Assembly (NCBI GenBank): GCA_963580285.1
Contig: OY757023.1
Span: forward strand, 128,868,027 to 128,932,026
DNA length: 64,000 nucleotides
DNA from: Lucinisca nassula
Taxonomy: Eukaryota; Mollusca; Bivalvia; Lucinida; Lucinidae
Direction: 5' to 3'
The position numbers were made by a program, and so were the translations under genes. The notes under the pieces are model-generated. The model was not told where the DNA came from, searched no databases, and saw only the letters and a program-made list of their open reading frames with translations. Shown piece after piece: positions 42,080-53,487 of the stretch; positions within the stretch are counted from its first letter, which is position 1; each line of letters starts with the position of its first letter.

Positions 42080-43651
42080 ATAGCCCCGCTTTGAAAAAGT
42101 GGGGCTATATTGGATTTGCCATGTCCTTCTGTCATTCCGTGATTCCGTTAATTTGTGTTGGCTCCATAACTTTGTATCTGCTTAACATATTTTCATGAAA
42201 CTTCACACAAATGTTAAACACCATAAGACAATGTGCAGAGCGAAGGAATTATAACTCTGGATTGCCTACTTTTGGAGTTATTGCCCTTTGAACATTTTCC
42301 GTAATTCCGTGATTCCGTTAATTTGTGTTGGCTCCATAACTTTGTATCTGCTTAACATATTTTCATGAAACTTCACACAAATGTTAAACACCATAAGACA
42401 ATGTGCAGAGCGAAGGAATTATAACTGTGGATTGCCTACTTTTGGAGTTATTGCCCTTTGAACATTGAAAAATGGCAATTTTAATTGTGTCCGCTTCATA
42501 ACTCGAAAACCGTTTGAGATATTTTTAGGAAACTTCACACAAATGTTAAGCACTATGAGACGATGTGCAGAGCGCAGGAACCATAACTCTGCATTGCTTA
42601 TTTTTGGAGTTATTGCCCTTTGAACATTGAAAAATGGCAATTTTAACAGTGTCCGCTTCATAACTCGAAAACCGTTTGAGATAATTTCATGAAACTTCAC
42701 ACAAATGTTAAGCACTATGAGACAATGTGCAGAGCGCAAGAACCATAACTCTGGTTTTCGTATTTTCTGTGTGTCTGTCTGTGTGTCTGTCTGTGTCTGT
42801 TAACAATTTTTGTGTCCGCTCCATAACTTTAAAACCCATTCACATATTTTCATGAAACTTCACACAAACATTAAACACCATGAGATGGTGTGCAGAGTGC
42901 AGGAACCATAACTCTGGATTGCCTAATTTTTGAGTTATTTCCCTTTGAATATTGAAAAATATCAATTTTAGCCGTCTTTGCTCGATAACTCAAAAACCGT
43001 TTGAGATAATTTTATGAAACTTCACACAAATGTAAAGCACCATATTACGTGTGCAGAGCGCAGGAACCCAAACTCTGGATTGTCTACTTTTTCAGTTATA
43101 GGCTTTTGAATATTAAAAAATGGCAATTTTAACTATGTCCGCTCCATAACCGTTTCTGATATTTTCATGAAACTTCAAATAAATGAAAAGCACCTTGAGA
43201 TGATGTGCAGAGTGCAGGAACCATAACTCTGGTTTGCCTACTTTAGGAGTTATTGCCCTTTGAACATTTAAAAAGGCAATTTTGACTGTGTCGGCTCCAT
43301 AACTCACAAACCATTTGAGATATTTTCATGACACTTCACACAAGTGTAAAGCACCATGAGACAATGTGCAGAGCACAGGAACCCTGACTCTGATTTGCCT
43401 ACTTTAGGAGTTATTACCCTTTGAACATTGAAAAATGGAAGATGAAATTTAGTATAAACATGGACATTCTGGTAATGTATCATGCTCATTGAAATGAGGG
43501 ACAAGGGCTCACAACTCTTAGAGTTTTTCCAGATAATGTAAAATTTTCAACAGTTATTTCTTGTTCATAACTGTTTTCTCTGCAGCTTAAATAACGTTCT
43601 TCTCTGACAGCGCTGAAGCGGGGCTATAGTCAGATCCTCTGACAGCTCTAG
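42080..43651 (+). mobile_element. Helitron-like element 'K' with 160-bp array
   Basis: The left hairpin is 'tagccccgctttg AAA aagtggggcta'. The right end is 'gaagcggggctata' (inverse of the left arm), hairpin 'ctgtcagatcctctgacag'-like, then CTCTAG|TT. The core has about 8 units ('ctccataactttgtatctgc' or 'ctcataactcgaaaaccg', 'gaaacttcacacaaatg', 'gagttattgccctttgaac'). The units near 42138-42300 and 42303-42465 are almost identical. Confidence 0.7.
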
Positions 43652-43804
43652 TTTTTGAAGTTTTGGAAGCCACAAAGTATTATTTCAATAAATGACCTGT
43701 TTGCAATGCTCAGGTATAGCACAATAACTTTTGTATCGAAAAATCATCTTTTACATTCTTCGCATATGAACATTATTCTTCTTTCCGCCATGGTTTGCTC
43801 AGAG

Positions 43805-44051
43805 CAGGGGCCAGTTGTTCAAAACTAACGATGTCATTAGTTAATGTATCGTTAAATCTTTGATCATTTTTATGGCAAATATGCTAATATTTTTGCTGAA
43901 AAAATGTAAGCAGCTTTTGCGAATGCAAAAGCTGCTTACATTTTTTCAGCAAAACTACCAAAATTTTAAATATTAAACTTGCTAGAACACTTAACGATAT
44001 GACCACTTACAAGCTCCTTAAGCTAACAATGCTTTGAACAACTGGCCCCTG
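43805..44051. mobile_element. MITE family H, best-preserved copy
   Basis: CAGGGGCCAGTTGTTCAAAA and 'tttgaacaactggcccctg' are perfect ends. The central hairpin is 'agcagcttttgcgaatgc' with its complement. No convincing TSD was found by eye, so the superfamily (hAT?) stays open. Confidence 0.8.
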
Positions 44052-44129
44052 GTCACTTGATTGCTCCAAACTCACTACCTCTGAGGAAGGAGTACTCAGG
44101 AATGCTTTAGAGCAGCTACTCTGTCATGC

Positions 44130-44374
44130 ACAATTATGAAAACATGTCAAAACAAATATATTGAAAGTTTTACCACCAAACAAATGAAAATTTTCCAATA
44201 GGAAATTCTGATATTTTTAATATTTCTTCACAAAACAGAGATTATGGGTACTGCATGGTTAGAACCGCCTTCGAGCAGAAATAAAAATAATGTATACGCT
44301 GTAAACTCTAGTTTTATTGTTTATAAAAGTTGGGTTTGGGGTGGCTAAAATTATATAGGCATGTTTTCATGATG
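44130..44374. mobile_element. MITE family C, degenerate copy
   Basis: 'attatgaaaacatgtc', 'aatgaaaattttccaatagg', 'gagcagaaataaaaataatg', 'tataggcatgttttcatgatg'. Most of the core palindrome is deleted. Confidence 0.5.
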
Positions 44375-44454
44375 CTGAGTAAAAAAGAGTGCTCCAATCA
44401 GCTAAATCAAGTCAGCCCCAGTTAACTTTGTGCTTAATTATAACTGCAACTGCA

Positions 44455-44735
44455 GTGTAGTGGTTGATTGATTGATTGTGCTTGGTTTTAATGACACATC
44501 CCTGGTGGGGTCATTTTTAGTCATCTCCCAGAGAAAGGGAGGAAAGACATAGCAGAGATGAAAGTTAAGGACAAGGGCAAAGGAGGAAAATGAATGCTAG
44601 TGTAGAAACTGAATAAGAAACTACATTCCCCTCTACCCAACAGCAGGCCTTGTCCAACTGTAAACCACTTTTAGTGGGATGCCCCAGTTAGGCTGATACA
44701 TGACACCTTCGCCTCACCCAGGTATTGCAACTAGA
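44455..44735 (+). repeat. Dispersed repeat L, copy 3
   Basis: 'gattgattgattgtgcttgg', 'catctcccagagaaagggag', 'ggaaaatgaatgctagtgta', 'gcaggccttgtccaactgta', 'cacctt'. Confidence 0.6.
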
Positions 44736-44780
44736 GCTTGCTTTTCTCCCAACTGAACCCCTTTGAAAAAGGAGTTTCTC

Positions 44781-44992
44781 TTAACCCTTATCTGGCTGTT
44801 CATGACAACCCCATCTTTGCAAACAGTGTAGATCCAGTTCAGATGGCTTCTAAAGAAGCCATCTGATCAGGATCTACACTGTTTGGCATTCAGCTTAAGA
44901 ATTTGTAGCAATAAATTACATCAAGTAATTTGATTGGTTGATAGACAGAAATGGGTGTGGCTTAAATGAATATTCAGCAAGATAAGAGTTAA
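44781..44992. mobile_element. piggyBac-type MITE, family A, copy 11
   Basis: TTAACCCTTATCTGGCTG and CAGCAAGATAAGAGTTAA, TTAA-flanked. The hairpin is 'cagatggcttctaaagaagc'. 44993-45400 beyond it shows no recognised feature. Confidence 0.8.
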
Positions 44993-45489
44993 AAAACAAC
45001 AACAAAAAAACAACAACAACAATTTGCTCCTGTAGACTATCAATAAGCAAGGCAAATATTTCAGATGGGTTGCACCTTTGAAGTTGTATCCAGCCCCTTA
45101 ATTTGTGAGTTTAGTTCTGTTTCTCACACTTAAATGGGAAAGTTCTTGATGTGATATTATATGTTTTTGAATATTTGTTGAATGTTAGAAGTTTAATTCT
45201 CTCCCTTTTTCAATTAAAGCATATTTATAGTAGTTGTATAGTCAAACATTAAAGTTTGTTGTATTTATCAGCTGTTAAATTTTTCTCTTTGAACAAAAGA
45301 TATCTATTATAAAAAAAAGATGATTTGTGTGTTTTCTTAACAGTCCTTCAGTACATATAACATGAGGACGACCCAGTGTAGCGAACCGGGAAAGGTGTCT
45401 ATGTTTGTGACCTTGAGGGTATGGGTAGGATAATTGATGGGGGTATTACTTGATCTGAATCTATCATAATACTAAATAAAGAGTGACCC

Positions 45490-45645
45490 TGCCCATCAGG
45501 GCTTGGCAGAGTAGATTGGGCGACATGGTGTTTCCACACAGAGCTAAAGCTGACCAAACTTTTGAGTACTGGTAAACCGCTTTGGAGGTCAAGATGGAAG
45601 CCTGCCCAGAAAAAGTGTTGCAAATTAGAACCTTGGCAGTTTAGT
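45490..45645 (+). mobile_element. SINE S2, 3'-truncated
   Basis: 'cccatcagggcttggcagag', 'tttccacacagagctaaagc', 'gagtactggtaaaccgcttt', then the homology fades. A reversed 'gaccttgagg ... gggggtatta' fragment of the element B array lies just before it. Confidence 0.6.
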
Positions 45646-46632
45646 CTGGTGGTAGGCCTTGAAATGGCCTTAACCTAAAGATTATGGATATGGGCAGGCC
45701 TAATAACTATCATCATACCAAATATGAACAAGAGGACCATAATGGTCCTATATCGCTCACCTGAGCAAAGAGCTATCCATGTGGGTTGCAGGGTGGGGCA
45801 ATGTTTTGGTCTATATTTTGAACAATCTCAGTAGACCCTGCTGTGGGGTTATTTTTGTCCCCAGGGCTATAATTTGAAAGTTTTGGTAAAGGTCCGATGA
45901 AGCTTCATACCAAATATCAAAGACCTATGCCTTCTGGATTCAGACAAGAAGATTTTTAAAGGTTTTCCCTATATAATCCTATGTAAAAACGGTGGGCCCT
46001 GGCGCTGGCATTTTTTCCCCAAGGGAAATAATTTGAACAATCTTGGTAAAGGTCCACTAGATGAAGCTTCATACCAAATATCAAAGACCTGGGCCTTCTG
46101 GTTTCAGACAAGGAGATTTTTAAAGGATTTCCCTACATAAGCCTATGTAAAATCAGTTGGCCCCGGCGAGGTGGCATTTTTGGCCCAAGGGCTATAATTT
46201 GAACAATCTTGGTAGAGGTCCACTAGATGAAGCTTCAAACCAAATATCAAAGAACTGGGCCTTCTGGTTTCAGACGAAGATTTGTAAAGGTTTTCCCTAT
46301 ATAAGCCTATGTAAAACCAGTGGGTCCCACTGTGGGGCCACTTTTGGACCCAGGGCTATAATTTGAACAACCTTTGTAGAGGTCCACCAGATGAAGCTTC
46401 AAACCAAATCTCAAAGACCTGGGCCTTCTGGTTTCAGACAAGGAGATTTTTAAAGGTTTTCCCTATATAACCCTATGTAAAACCAGTGGGCCCTGCCCCG
46501 GGGCCATTTCTGGCTGCAGGGCTATAATTTGAACAGTCTTGGTAGAGGTCCACTAGATGAAGGGGCATAAATATCAAAGACCTTGGCCTTCTGGTTTCAG
46601 ACAAGATCTTTAAAGGTTTTCCTTATATAATA

Positions 46633-47098
46633 AAAAAAAATGGGTTCCTTTAAGAGCAATGAAAACATTCATAAGAAACAAGATGGGCCATACTACGTAG
46701 TTTCCGCTCATAAAGCCTCATCAGTGACCCTGTAATGATCCGGCAAAGAAAGCCAGAGGAAACATACTGCAATTTTGCGAATTTCGAATAGGCAGTCGAT
46801 TCAAAGACTGATATAAATCAAAATGGGGTCCAAATAATTAAAAACCTGTCTAGAATGAGTCTAAACCAATATATTTCTGATTTCTCAGAATATTCACGAT
46901 GATCTCAAAGGACCAAAAGTAAAATATAAACTGCACTATGGTTGATATACGGGGAAACGTTTTACGGCCGCCACACAGCACAACACCAGCTGCAGTGAAG
47001 GCAAATAAAAATAAAAAATGGGTTCCTTTAAGAGCAATGAAAACATTCATAAGAAAGAAGATGGGCCATACTACATAGTTTCGGCTTATGAAGCCTAT
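46633..47098. repeat. Insert bounded by direct repeats of about 75 bp within the minus-strand array
   Basis: 'atgggttcctttaagagcaa' with 'acattcataagaaacaagat', 'gggccatactacgtagttt' (about 46637-46710) recurs at about 47017-47090 with few changes. The intervening part includes 'ttttacggccgccacacagc', whose complement appears near 63632. It could be a local duplication of a captured segment or a short LTR-like element. Confidence 0.55.
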
Positions 47099-47774
47099 GT
47101 AAAACCAGTCGGCCCCACTCAGGGGCCATTTTTGGCACCAGGGCTATAATTTGAACAATCTTGGTAGAGGTCCACTAGATGAAGCTTCATACCAAATATC
47201 AAAGACCTGGCTGGGCCTTCTGGTTTCAGACAAGAAGATTTTTAAAGGTTTTCCCTATATAAGCATATGTAAAACCAGTGGGCCCGCCAAGGGGCCATTT
47301 TTGGCCCCAGGTCTATAATCTGAACAATCTTGGTAGAGGTCCACTAGATGAAGCTTCTTAACAAATATCAAAGAGCTGGGCCTTTAGTTTCAGACAAGAA
47401 AATTTTTAAAAGTTTTCCCTATATAAGCCTATGTAAAACCAGTGAGCCCCACCCCAAGGCCATTTTTGGCCCCAGGGCTATAATTTGAACAATCTTGGTA
47501 GAGGTTCACTAGATGAAGCTTCTTACCAAATATCAAAGACCTGGGCCTTCTAGTTTCAGACAAGAAGGTTTTTAAAAAATTTACCTATATACGCCTATGT
47601 AAAACCAGTGGGCCCCGCCCCGGGGCCATTTTTGGACAAAGGCATATAATTTGAAAAATCTTGGTAGAGGTCCACTAGATGAAGTTTCATACCAAAGACC
47701 TTCTGGTTTCAGATAAAAAGATTTTTAAAGGTTTTCCCTTTATAAGCCTATGTTAAACCTGTGGGCCCCGCCCA

Positions 47775-47792
47775 GGGGGGGGGGGGGGGGGG
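47775..47792 (+). repeat. Poly-G run (18 bases)
   Basis: Longest of five G runs of 12-18 bases (also 30713-30724, 31646-31661, 33980-33994, 50242-50256). Confidence 0.8.
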
Positions 47793-48155
47793 CAAAAATA
47801 CCGGGGCAATAATTTGAACAATCTACTAGATGAAGCCTAATACTAAATATCAAAGACCTGGGCCTTCTAGTTTCAGACAAGAAGATTTTTAAAGGTTTTC
47901 CCTATATAAGCCTATGTAAAACCAGTGAACCCCGCCCCGGGGCCATTTTTGGCCCGGGGCTATAATTTGAACAATCTTGGTAGAGGTTCACTAGATGAAG
48001 CTTCATACCAAATATCAAAGACCTGGGCCTTCTGGTTTCAGACAAGAAGATTTTTAAAGATGTTTTCTTATTTTCCTCTTTTCGTTGCCATGGTAACCAG
48101 AGTTCTGCATGGAATGGAATTCTTTGAACAACTTTGAGAGAGGACCACCCAAGAT

Positions 48156-48842
48156 CATAGAAAAACCTTGTATGCGCTATACAGACCACAGTTTTGGTCC
48201 AGTCATCATCAAACTTAGTCAGAATGATCATCAGGACAATATCTCGATAAAGTTCGAACATCCATCATGTCGGATCAATTGGTTAAATCAAATATAAAAA
48301 GTAGAAGTAAAACAAAGATCAGGAATTGATACAATTAACTTACTCCACCCATAAAAGACACCAAAGGGAAAGAAATACAAACATTAAGCGACCAGACCAT
48401 AATGGAAACCTAAACAAAGGAAGGCCATAAGGACAGTTACTTTCCCACAAAATGGCCATATGGCCATCCAAAACCAAAAGACACAAGTGATACACACAGT
48501 AAGTAACAAACAACAACATAAATAAATCGCCACAGAAGAGCCGCCTTGGAACGGTCAGTGGAAGATTTCCACCGGGGGGCTTAAATCGATTTTACGTGGC
48601 CACAATCCTCGCCCTTACTTCCGTCGCGATAAACCTTGTGTGCCCTCTATTGGCCACAGTTTTGATCCAGTCGTTATTAATGTTGGTCAGAATGATCTTC
48701 ACGACAATATCTCGGTCACGTTCGAATATGGGTCATGTTTGGTCAAAAAGTAGGTCGGAAGGTCAAATCATAGAAAAACCCTACGTGCACTCTACAGGCC
48801 ACAGTTTTAGTCCAATCATCGTCAAACTTGGTCAAAATGTTT
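48156..48842 (+). repeat. 145-bp array, split by repeat I (48300-48632)
   Basis: Units 'tcatagaaaaaccttgt', 'ggtccagtcatcatcaaac' and 'gacaatatctcggtcacg' lie on both sides of a repeat I copy ('gtagaagtaaaacaaagatc' to 'cccttacttccgtcgcgat'). The AGGTCA pair is degenerate here ('aggtcggaaggtca'). The array resumes at 54758. Confidence 0.65.
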
Positions 48843-48962
48843 AAGCTCACCCGAAGACTCCGGGGGCGCTATTGTGATCGGTCACCGTCCGTCGTCGTTG
48901 TCTGTCCGTATGTCCATCCGTCCATCCAAAATTTCTTTAAACGACATCTCCTCCTAAACCAC

Positions 48963-49199
48963 TGATGTGCCGTTAGGCTGTAGCTATATGCACATTCGAC
49001 AACAACAACAAGATCCCCGACAAGATCTACGGAGAATCACGAAAAGAACCGAGATTTAGTCAGCTGACCATCTTCAGCACGAGGGACACGGAGAGCTGAC
49101 CACGCTACTATCGCCACTTACCGTTCTGCAGCCTACTAGTGTGCTTCGAGGTCACTCAGCGCCGGGGGCTGGAGGATTGGTAAGTACCATTTCATATCA
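48963..49199 (+). repeat. Left LTR (237 bp)
   Basis: Starts TGATGTGCCGTTAGG, ends GTACCATTTCATATCA. It contains 'gattg|gtaagtacc', a strong splice-donor match near its 3' end, and 'tagctatatgcac' near its start. It has five extra bases ('accac' near 49098) compared with the right LTR. Confidence 0.9.
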
Positions 49200-49200
49200 A

Positions 49201-49216
49201 TGGCGCTGCGACAAAT
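49201..49216 (+). other. Primer-binding-site-like sequence
   Basis: TGGCGCTGCGACAAAT, beginning with the TGG expected to pair with the CCA end of a tRNA, one base inside the left LTR. The priming tRNA is not identified. Confidence 0.6.
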
Positions 49217-49841
49217 GAATTGGCGCGGGTGAGTAATGTACTTTCAATTTACATAAGGTAAGAATTTATTTTCAGCCGCATGCTGGTATTTCCTTCGACA
49301 GAATCGGCCTGTTCCGTCGAAGAAAATACGACCATGTCAATCCCATGCCATCTGTTTCTAAAATTGATTTAATCTTCCGAAATATGTTCTAAAATGTTAA
49401 AATAATTATTTAAATGTGCATTTCAAACCTAATTTTTTGATATATTTAGAGAAATATTTCTTTATTTTCTACTTTGGTCCATGCACCATTTCGGCTATCT
49501 TTCGCACACACAGCCTTTCGGCTAGTTTAGTTTCTCATATTTTGTTTACTTTTGAAAACGAAAGTAGTGTCAGAAATAATTTTTTTATACGTGAAAGGAA
49601 GTTTTTACAGAAAATTTCAAGGTAATTTAGTGATTTATGGCCCTTGCTTTCACGTTTTGAACGTATAATTTTGTCGTTACCTGTAACGATAATTTTCTAC
49701 GTTCTGGATGGCTTTTTCAGACTGAAACCTGCATTTAGACATTTTTTTTGTGTTTATTTCTCGTCGAATACTATCGCCGATGTTGTCGTCTAGTTCTATC
49801 GACGATTTATTTTTCAGTCGTCGACAACGCTTTTTCTCAAC

Positions 49842-50127
49842 AGAGCGCCAATTTTTGATCTTGGTTATAAAAGCGCCAATTTTTTATCTTGGTTATAAAA
49901 GCGCCAATTTTTGATCTTGGTTATAAAAGCGCCAATTTTTGATCTTGGTTATAATAGCGCCAATTTTTGATCTTGGTTATAAAAGCGCCAATTTTTGATC
50001 TTGGTTATAAAAGCGTCATTTTTTGATCTTGGTTTATATTCAAGCGCCAATTTTTGATCTTGGTTATTCAAGCGCCAAATTTTGATCTTGGTTTAAATTC
50101 AAGCGCCAATTTAGATCTTGGTTATTA
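49842..50127 (+). repeat. 28-bp tandem array inside the LTR element
   Basis: About ten units of 'gcgccaatttttgatcttgg' + 'ttataaaa'. The last units are longer or degenerate ('ttcaagcgcc'). Each unit carries GCGCCAA, the complement of TTGGCGC, and most carry TTATAAAA. Confidence 0.9.
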
Positions 50128-51539
50128 ATGTATGTTTTATATTTTTCTCTATATCTATTCTCTTACATGTCATAGCCATTTTCCTACCTTGCATTTTTCT
50201 TAAGCTCATTTTTGCCTTGAATATAGCTTTTCATTATAAAAGGGGGGGGGGGGGGGAGATTATATGTGTATTGTTTGAGCCAGAACTGAGGGTTTGTGAA
50301 ATATTTGCAGTTCTGTAACTTTGAAGGGATATCTATACATAGCTGCATGACATTGCTAAACTTGGTGTATTTCTTTATATACATGTAACTGGTAGCGTTT
50401 AGCTTATGCTGTCTTTTCAGTATACCCCGTGATGTGCGTCGGTCACGCAACACTGTCCTAAGTATTTATCAAAATGAGCTTCTTGGCAAAATTAATGGCT
50501 ATGTGCTTTACCTTTATTTTGCTGTAGAAAGGTGCATCTTTTCCATGAATTGTAGAAAATGCTTATTGGCTTCTTTTCTCAAACAAACTAAGATTTAAGA
50601 TCTTGCTTGGCAATATTCGAACCTTTCTTGCTGAACTTAGTACAGTTAATTTTGCATGGTAAACAAATTTGTGTGTACCCTTGCATTTGTAGCTTTAATG
50701 CTGAACTTTCGAGGCTTATCATTTTTTCTGTGGAACCGTTTCATGGCTCTGTTAGGACTTAGGGTACAGTAACTTAGTAGTCATTGTATGGCACATCTAT
50801 GTATTTTTGGCAGTAGAGTTGTTTGTTTATTTGGAAGCAGTGTTCTGTGTATGTGTATATGGAGGCTGGTAGAGCTTGTATGTTGACCAGCTGATATGTC
50901 CGCATGTGCAGAATATTGCAGGTATTGTTAAAATATGCACTGTACTGGTTAACTGCTCGGGACTGAGCTTGCCCAGGAAAAGTGCTGTTAGGTTGACTGG
51001 CTGGCTCGACATTACCTTAATATTGCCTAGACCTTAAATTCTCAAGTTATGTCTGTTTTATTGCTTTGTGTCTTTGGCAGGGGTACCTATGAAACATTTG
51101 ACTAGTCCCTAGGATTGTCAGGTTTTCTGTAGGTGCTCCTCCCAATAGTACATAGTGTGCTGGCTATCTTTTCATTCTGATACATTTCTGTGTGTTACAT
51201 GCTACCTTGTAGAAATCTGAATATATCTGTTTATACACTGTGCACTGTGATATGTTCAGGGCATGTACTAAACGACACATAGTAGATTTATACATTCTAT
51301 CAGTGTCTGTATGTCAAGGTTCAGTTTTTGAACCCCTCCACTGCATACTTGTTCTGTCAACATTTCTGAGGAGCTCCTCAGAATTTGATATGAGAGCGGG
51401 AATGGAGTATGACACCTGGATTACTTGTTTAAACCATGCTGCGTTGTCCAAGCTTGTCCTCATTGGCTACTCCATTCTGTCATCCCTTTTTGACTTCCAT
51501 GTAAAATCTCGTTCAGTAGTAAACAAAATGAAACAGTTG

Positions 51540-51835
51540 CTCTCTATCTTATTATTTGTACATAAACTGTCTCTATCTTATTATTTGTACATAAACTGTC
51601 AGATCTGGAGAGCTCGGTGATTAGTATTAACTCTAAATTTGAACATGATCTGGAAATAAAATTTGGGTATGTTTTGTCGCAAGGGTCCTGTTTCCATTAA
51701 AAAAATATATTCATAATGTCACAATTTATTTCCAGCAGAATCTAAAGGCCGTAAGTATAATTAGTATATTTCAAAGGTAATTAGGGAAATACAGAATAAA
51801 TCAAAGGTAATTAGGGAAATACAGAATAAACAACC
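51540..51835 (+). repeat. Two short tandem duplications in the LTR element interior
   Basis: 'tctctatcttattatttgta' with 'cataaactg' is duplicated at about 51541 and 51570. 'aaaggtaattagggaaatac' with 'agaataaa' is duplicated at about 51774 and 51803. These look like replication slippage. Confidence 0.8.
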
Positions 51836-52079
51836 AAAAACGGATTTTAATATCTTCTTCGAACTTGTCGCTCTCATCTTGCGAAGCCATTCTGACGCTG
51901 TAGTGCTGTTATTAGTTCTAAATTATTCCAGGTTTTACTTTAAATGTGTATGCTAAAATTATCTTGTATGTCCACTTTTGTCATGTGCCTCCTGTAAACA
52001 AAGCATGTACTACAGTTTATATTTTATTGTAACAGTTTCTACCACATATTAATCTTTGCCTTGTCTTTTGAGTATTTGT

Positions 52080-52630
52080 TTTATAATGCTGGTGTGTGCA
52101 TTGTACCAGAGTGATATTTTATCATGCATGCGCAGCAGTACAGGTGTGATATATTTTTTGAGTATTTTGTCAGGCTGGTGTATATGGTACACCAGAGTGA
52201 TATTTTGTCATGCATGTGCTGGAAGAGTACATGTGTGATATTTATTTTATTACTTGCCATCTTAGTCTGACAGAACGCCTCGACGCTTTGCTCGGCGAGT
52301 CAGACTGCAAGATGGCGAGTGCTTTGTCATGCTGGCGTATATATTTCGCCAGAGTGATATTTTGTCATGCATGTGCACAGAGTACATGTGTGATATTTAT
52401 AATGCCTGTGTGATGTTTTGTCATGCATTTGCATAGAGTACATGTGTGATGTTTATATAATGCCAGTGTGATGTTTTGTCATGCATGTGCATAGAGTACA
52501 TGTGTGATGTTTATATAATGCCAGTGTAATATTTTGTCATGCATGTGCATGAGGTGCATTTGTGATATTTGTAATGCCAGTTTGATATTTATTCATGCAT
52601 GTGCATGGGTAGTACATGTGTGATTTTTGC
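52080..52630 (+). repeat. Diverged 55-65 bp repeats in the LTR element interior
   Basis: 'gatattttgtcatgcatgtg', 'catagagtacatgtgtgat' and 'tttatataatgccag' recur about eight times with variable spacing. An imperfect inverted repeat 'cttgccatcttagtctgac' / 'gtcagactgcaagatggcg' sits at 52253-52318. Confidence 0.75.
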
Positions 52631-53474
52631 CATATATGAAATAGTTGTTGATTATGGTAGATTCTGTTCTGTTTGTTTTATATTAATATTTGAACATACT
52701 ATACACTTGGCAGCAATATTTATTATATGGAACAAGCAAGCTAAGCATTCAGTATTTCCAAATTACACATATAGATAAAAATCCAGATGCTTGTTCTCTC
52801 TGTTTATGTAAAGCATACACATTACAGTGATTCTTGGATATTGTTCTTCTATTTGTTTAAATTATATTTTTGTGTTATTTCTATTTAGCAGTGATATTTG
52901 GTCATTATACTGTTAAAATTCTTTATTGGTAATTGCTAGTTGTATATATAAAATCAACCGAGACTCCAGTGTTTACATTGCTTTATGTTGTCCCTTCAGG
53001 GTGCAGCACTTTGTAGTCCTTTGTTATTGACAACTTGTGTGCAGTGGCTATGTACAGTTCAGTAAATTACTATCGGCTCAAAATTGGTTTCTCTGTGCAT
53101 TTATATTACTAAATTGTCTCACACTGCTTATTCAGTAAATCATTCACCATCCTTAAGTTATTCAGGCCATTTACAGGAATCCATTTTATAAATGTTTATT
53201 ACCATTAATCAAGCTATTCATAGTGGTCAGCTACTCTAAACCCTTTGATAAATTCATTAACCATTTATATTAAAAGTAAAGCAGCCTCTAGCTTATTAGA
53301 AATGTTATTAATAGATCTTGTTTGTTACAATTGCTAATTTCTAAATTCTATGTTCTCTATTGAGCCTCCTTTTTCATAAAAGGAGGCGTAGTAAAAACCA
53401 TTTCGATTCCTTTAAAATTTTAACAATAATCTCATGTGCATATAGCTTTCTTTAGCCACCTCAAGGTTTTACAT

Positions 53475-53487
53475 AAAGGGAGGCGAG
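53475..53487 (+). other. Polypurine tract
   Basis: AAAGGGAGGCGAG directly abuts the right LTR. It is the expected plus-strand priming site. A related 'aaaaggaggcgtag' lies about 100 bp upstream. Confidence 0.7.

Larger units (their letters stand above)
45728..48155 (-). mobile_element. Helitron-like element, minus strand, with 165-bp array
   Basis: The 3' end comes first on this strand: AACAAG, hairpin 'aggaccataatggtcct', 'atatcgctcacctgag'. Then come about 13 reversed copies of the 160-bp-type unit ('ccactagatgaagcttcata', 'caaatatcaaagacctggg', 'gccattttt'). It ends at 'ttctttgaacaactttgag' without a left hairpin, so the 5' end is truncated at the junction with plus-strand 145-bp units. 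Confidence 0.65.

Noticed and set aside
43805..44051. Assigning family H to hAT
   Set aside because: CAGGGG-type ends suggest hAT, but I could not find an 8-bp target duplication at the best copy.
49842..50127. CRISPR array
   Set aside because: The 28-bp units are contiguous with no unique spacers, and the context is a eukaryotic LTR element.
51240..51620. 126-codon frame in the LTR element as a gag-like gene
   Set aside because: No zinc knuckle or other motif, composition like the surrounding AT-rich DNA, and it contains a 29-bp slippage duplication.
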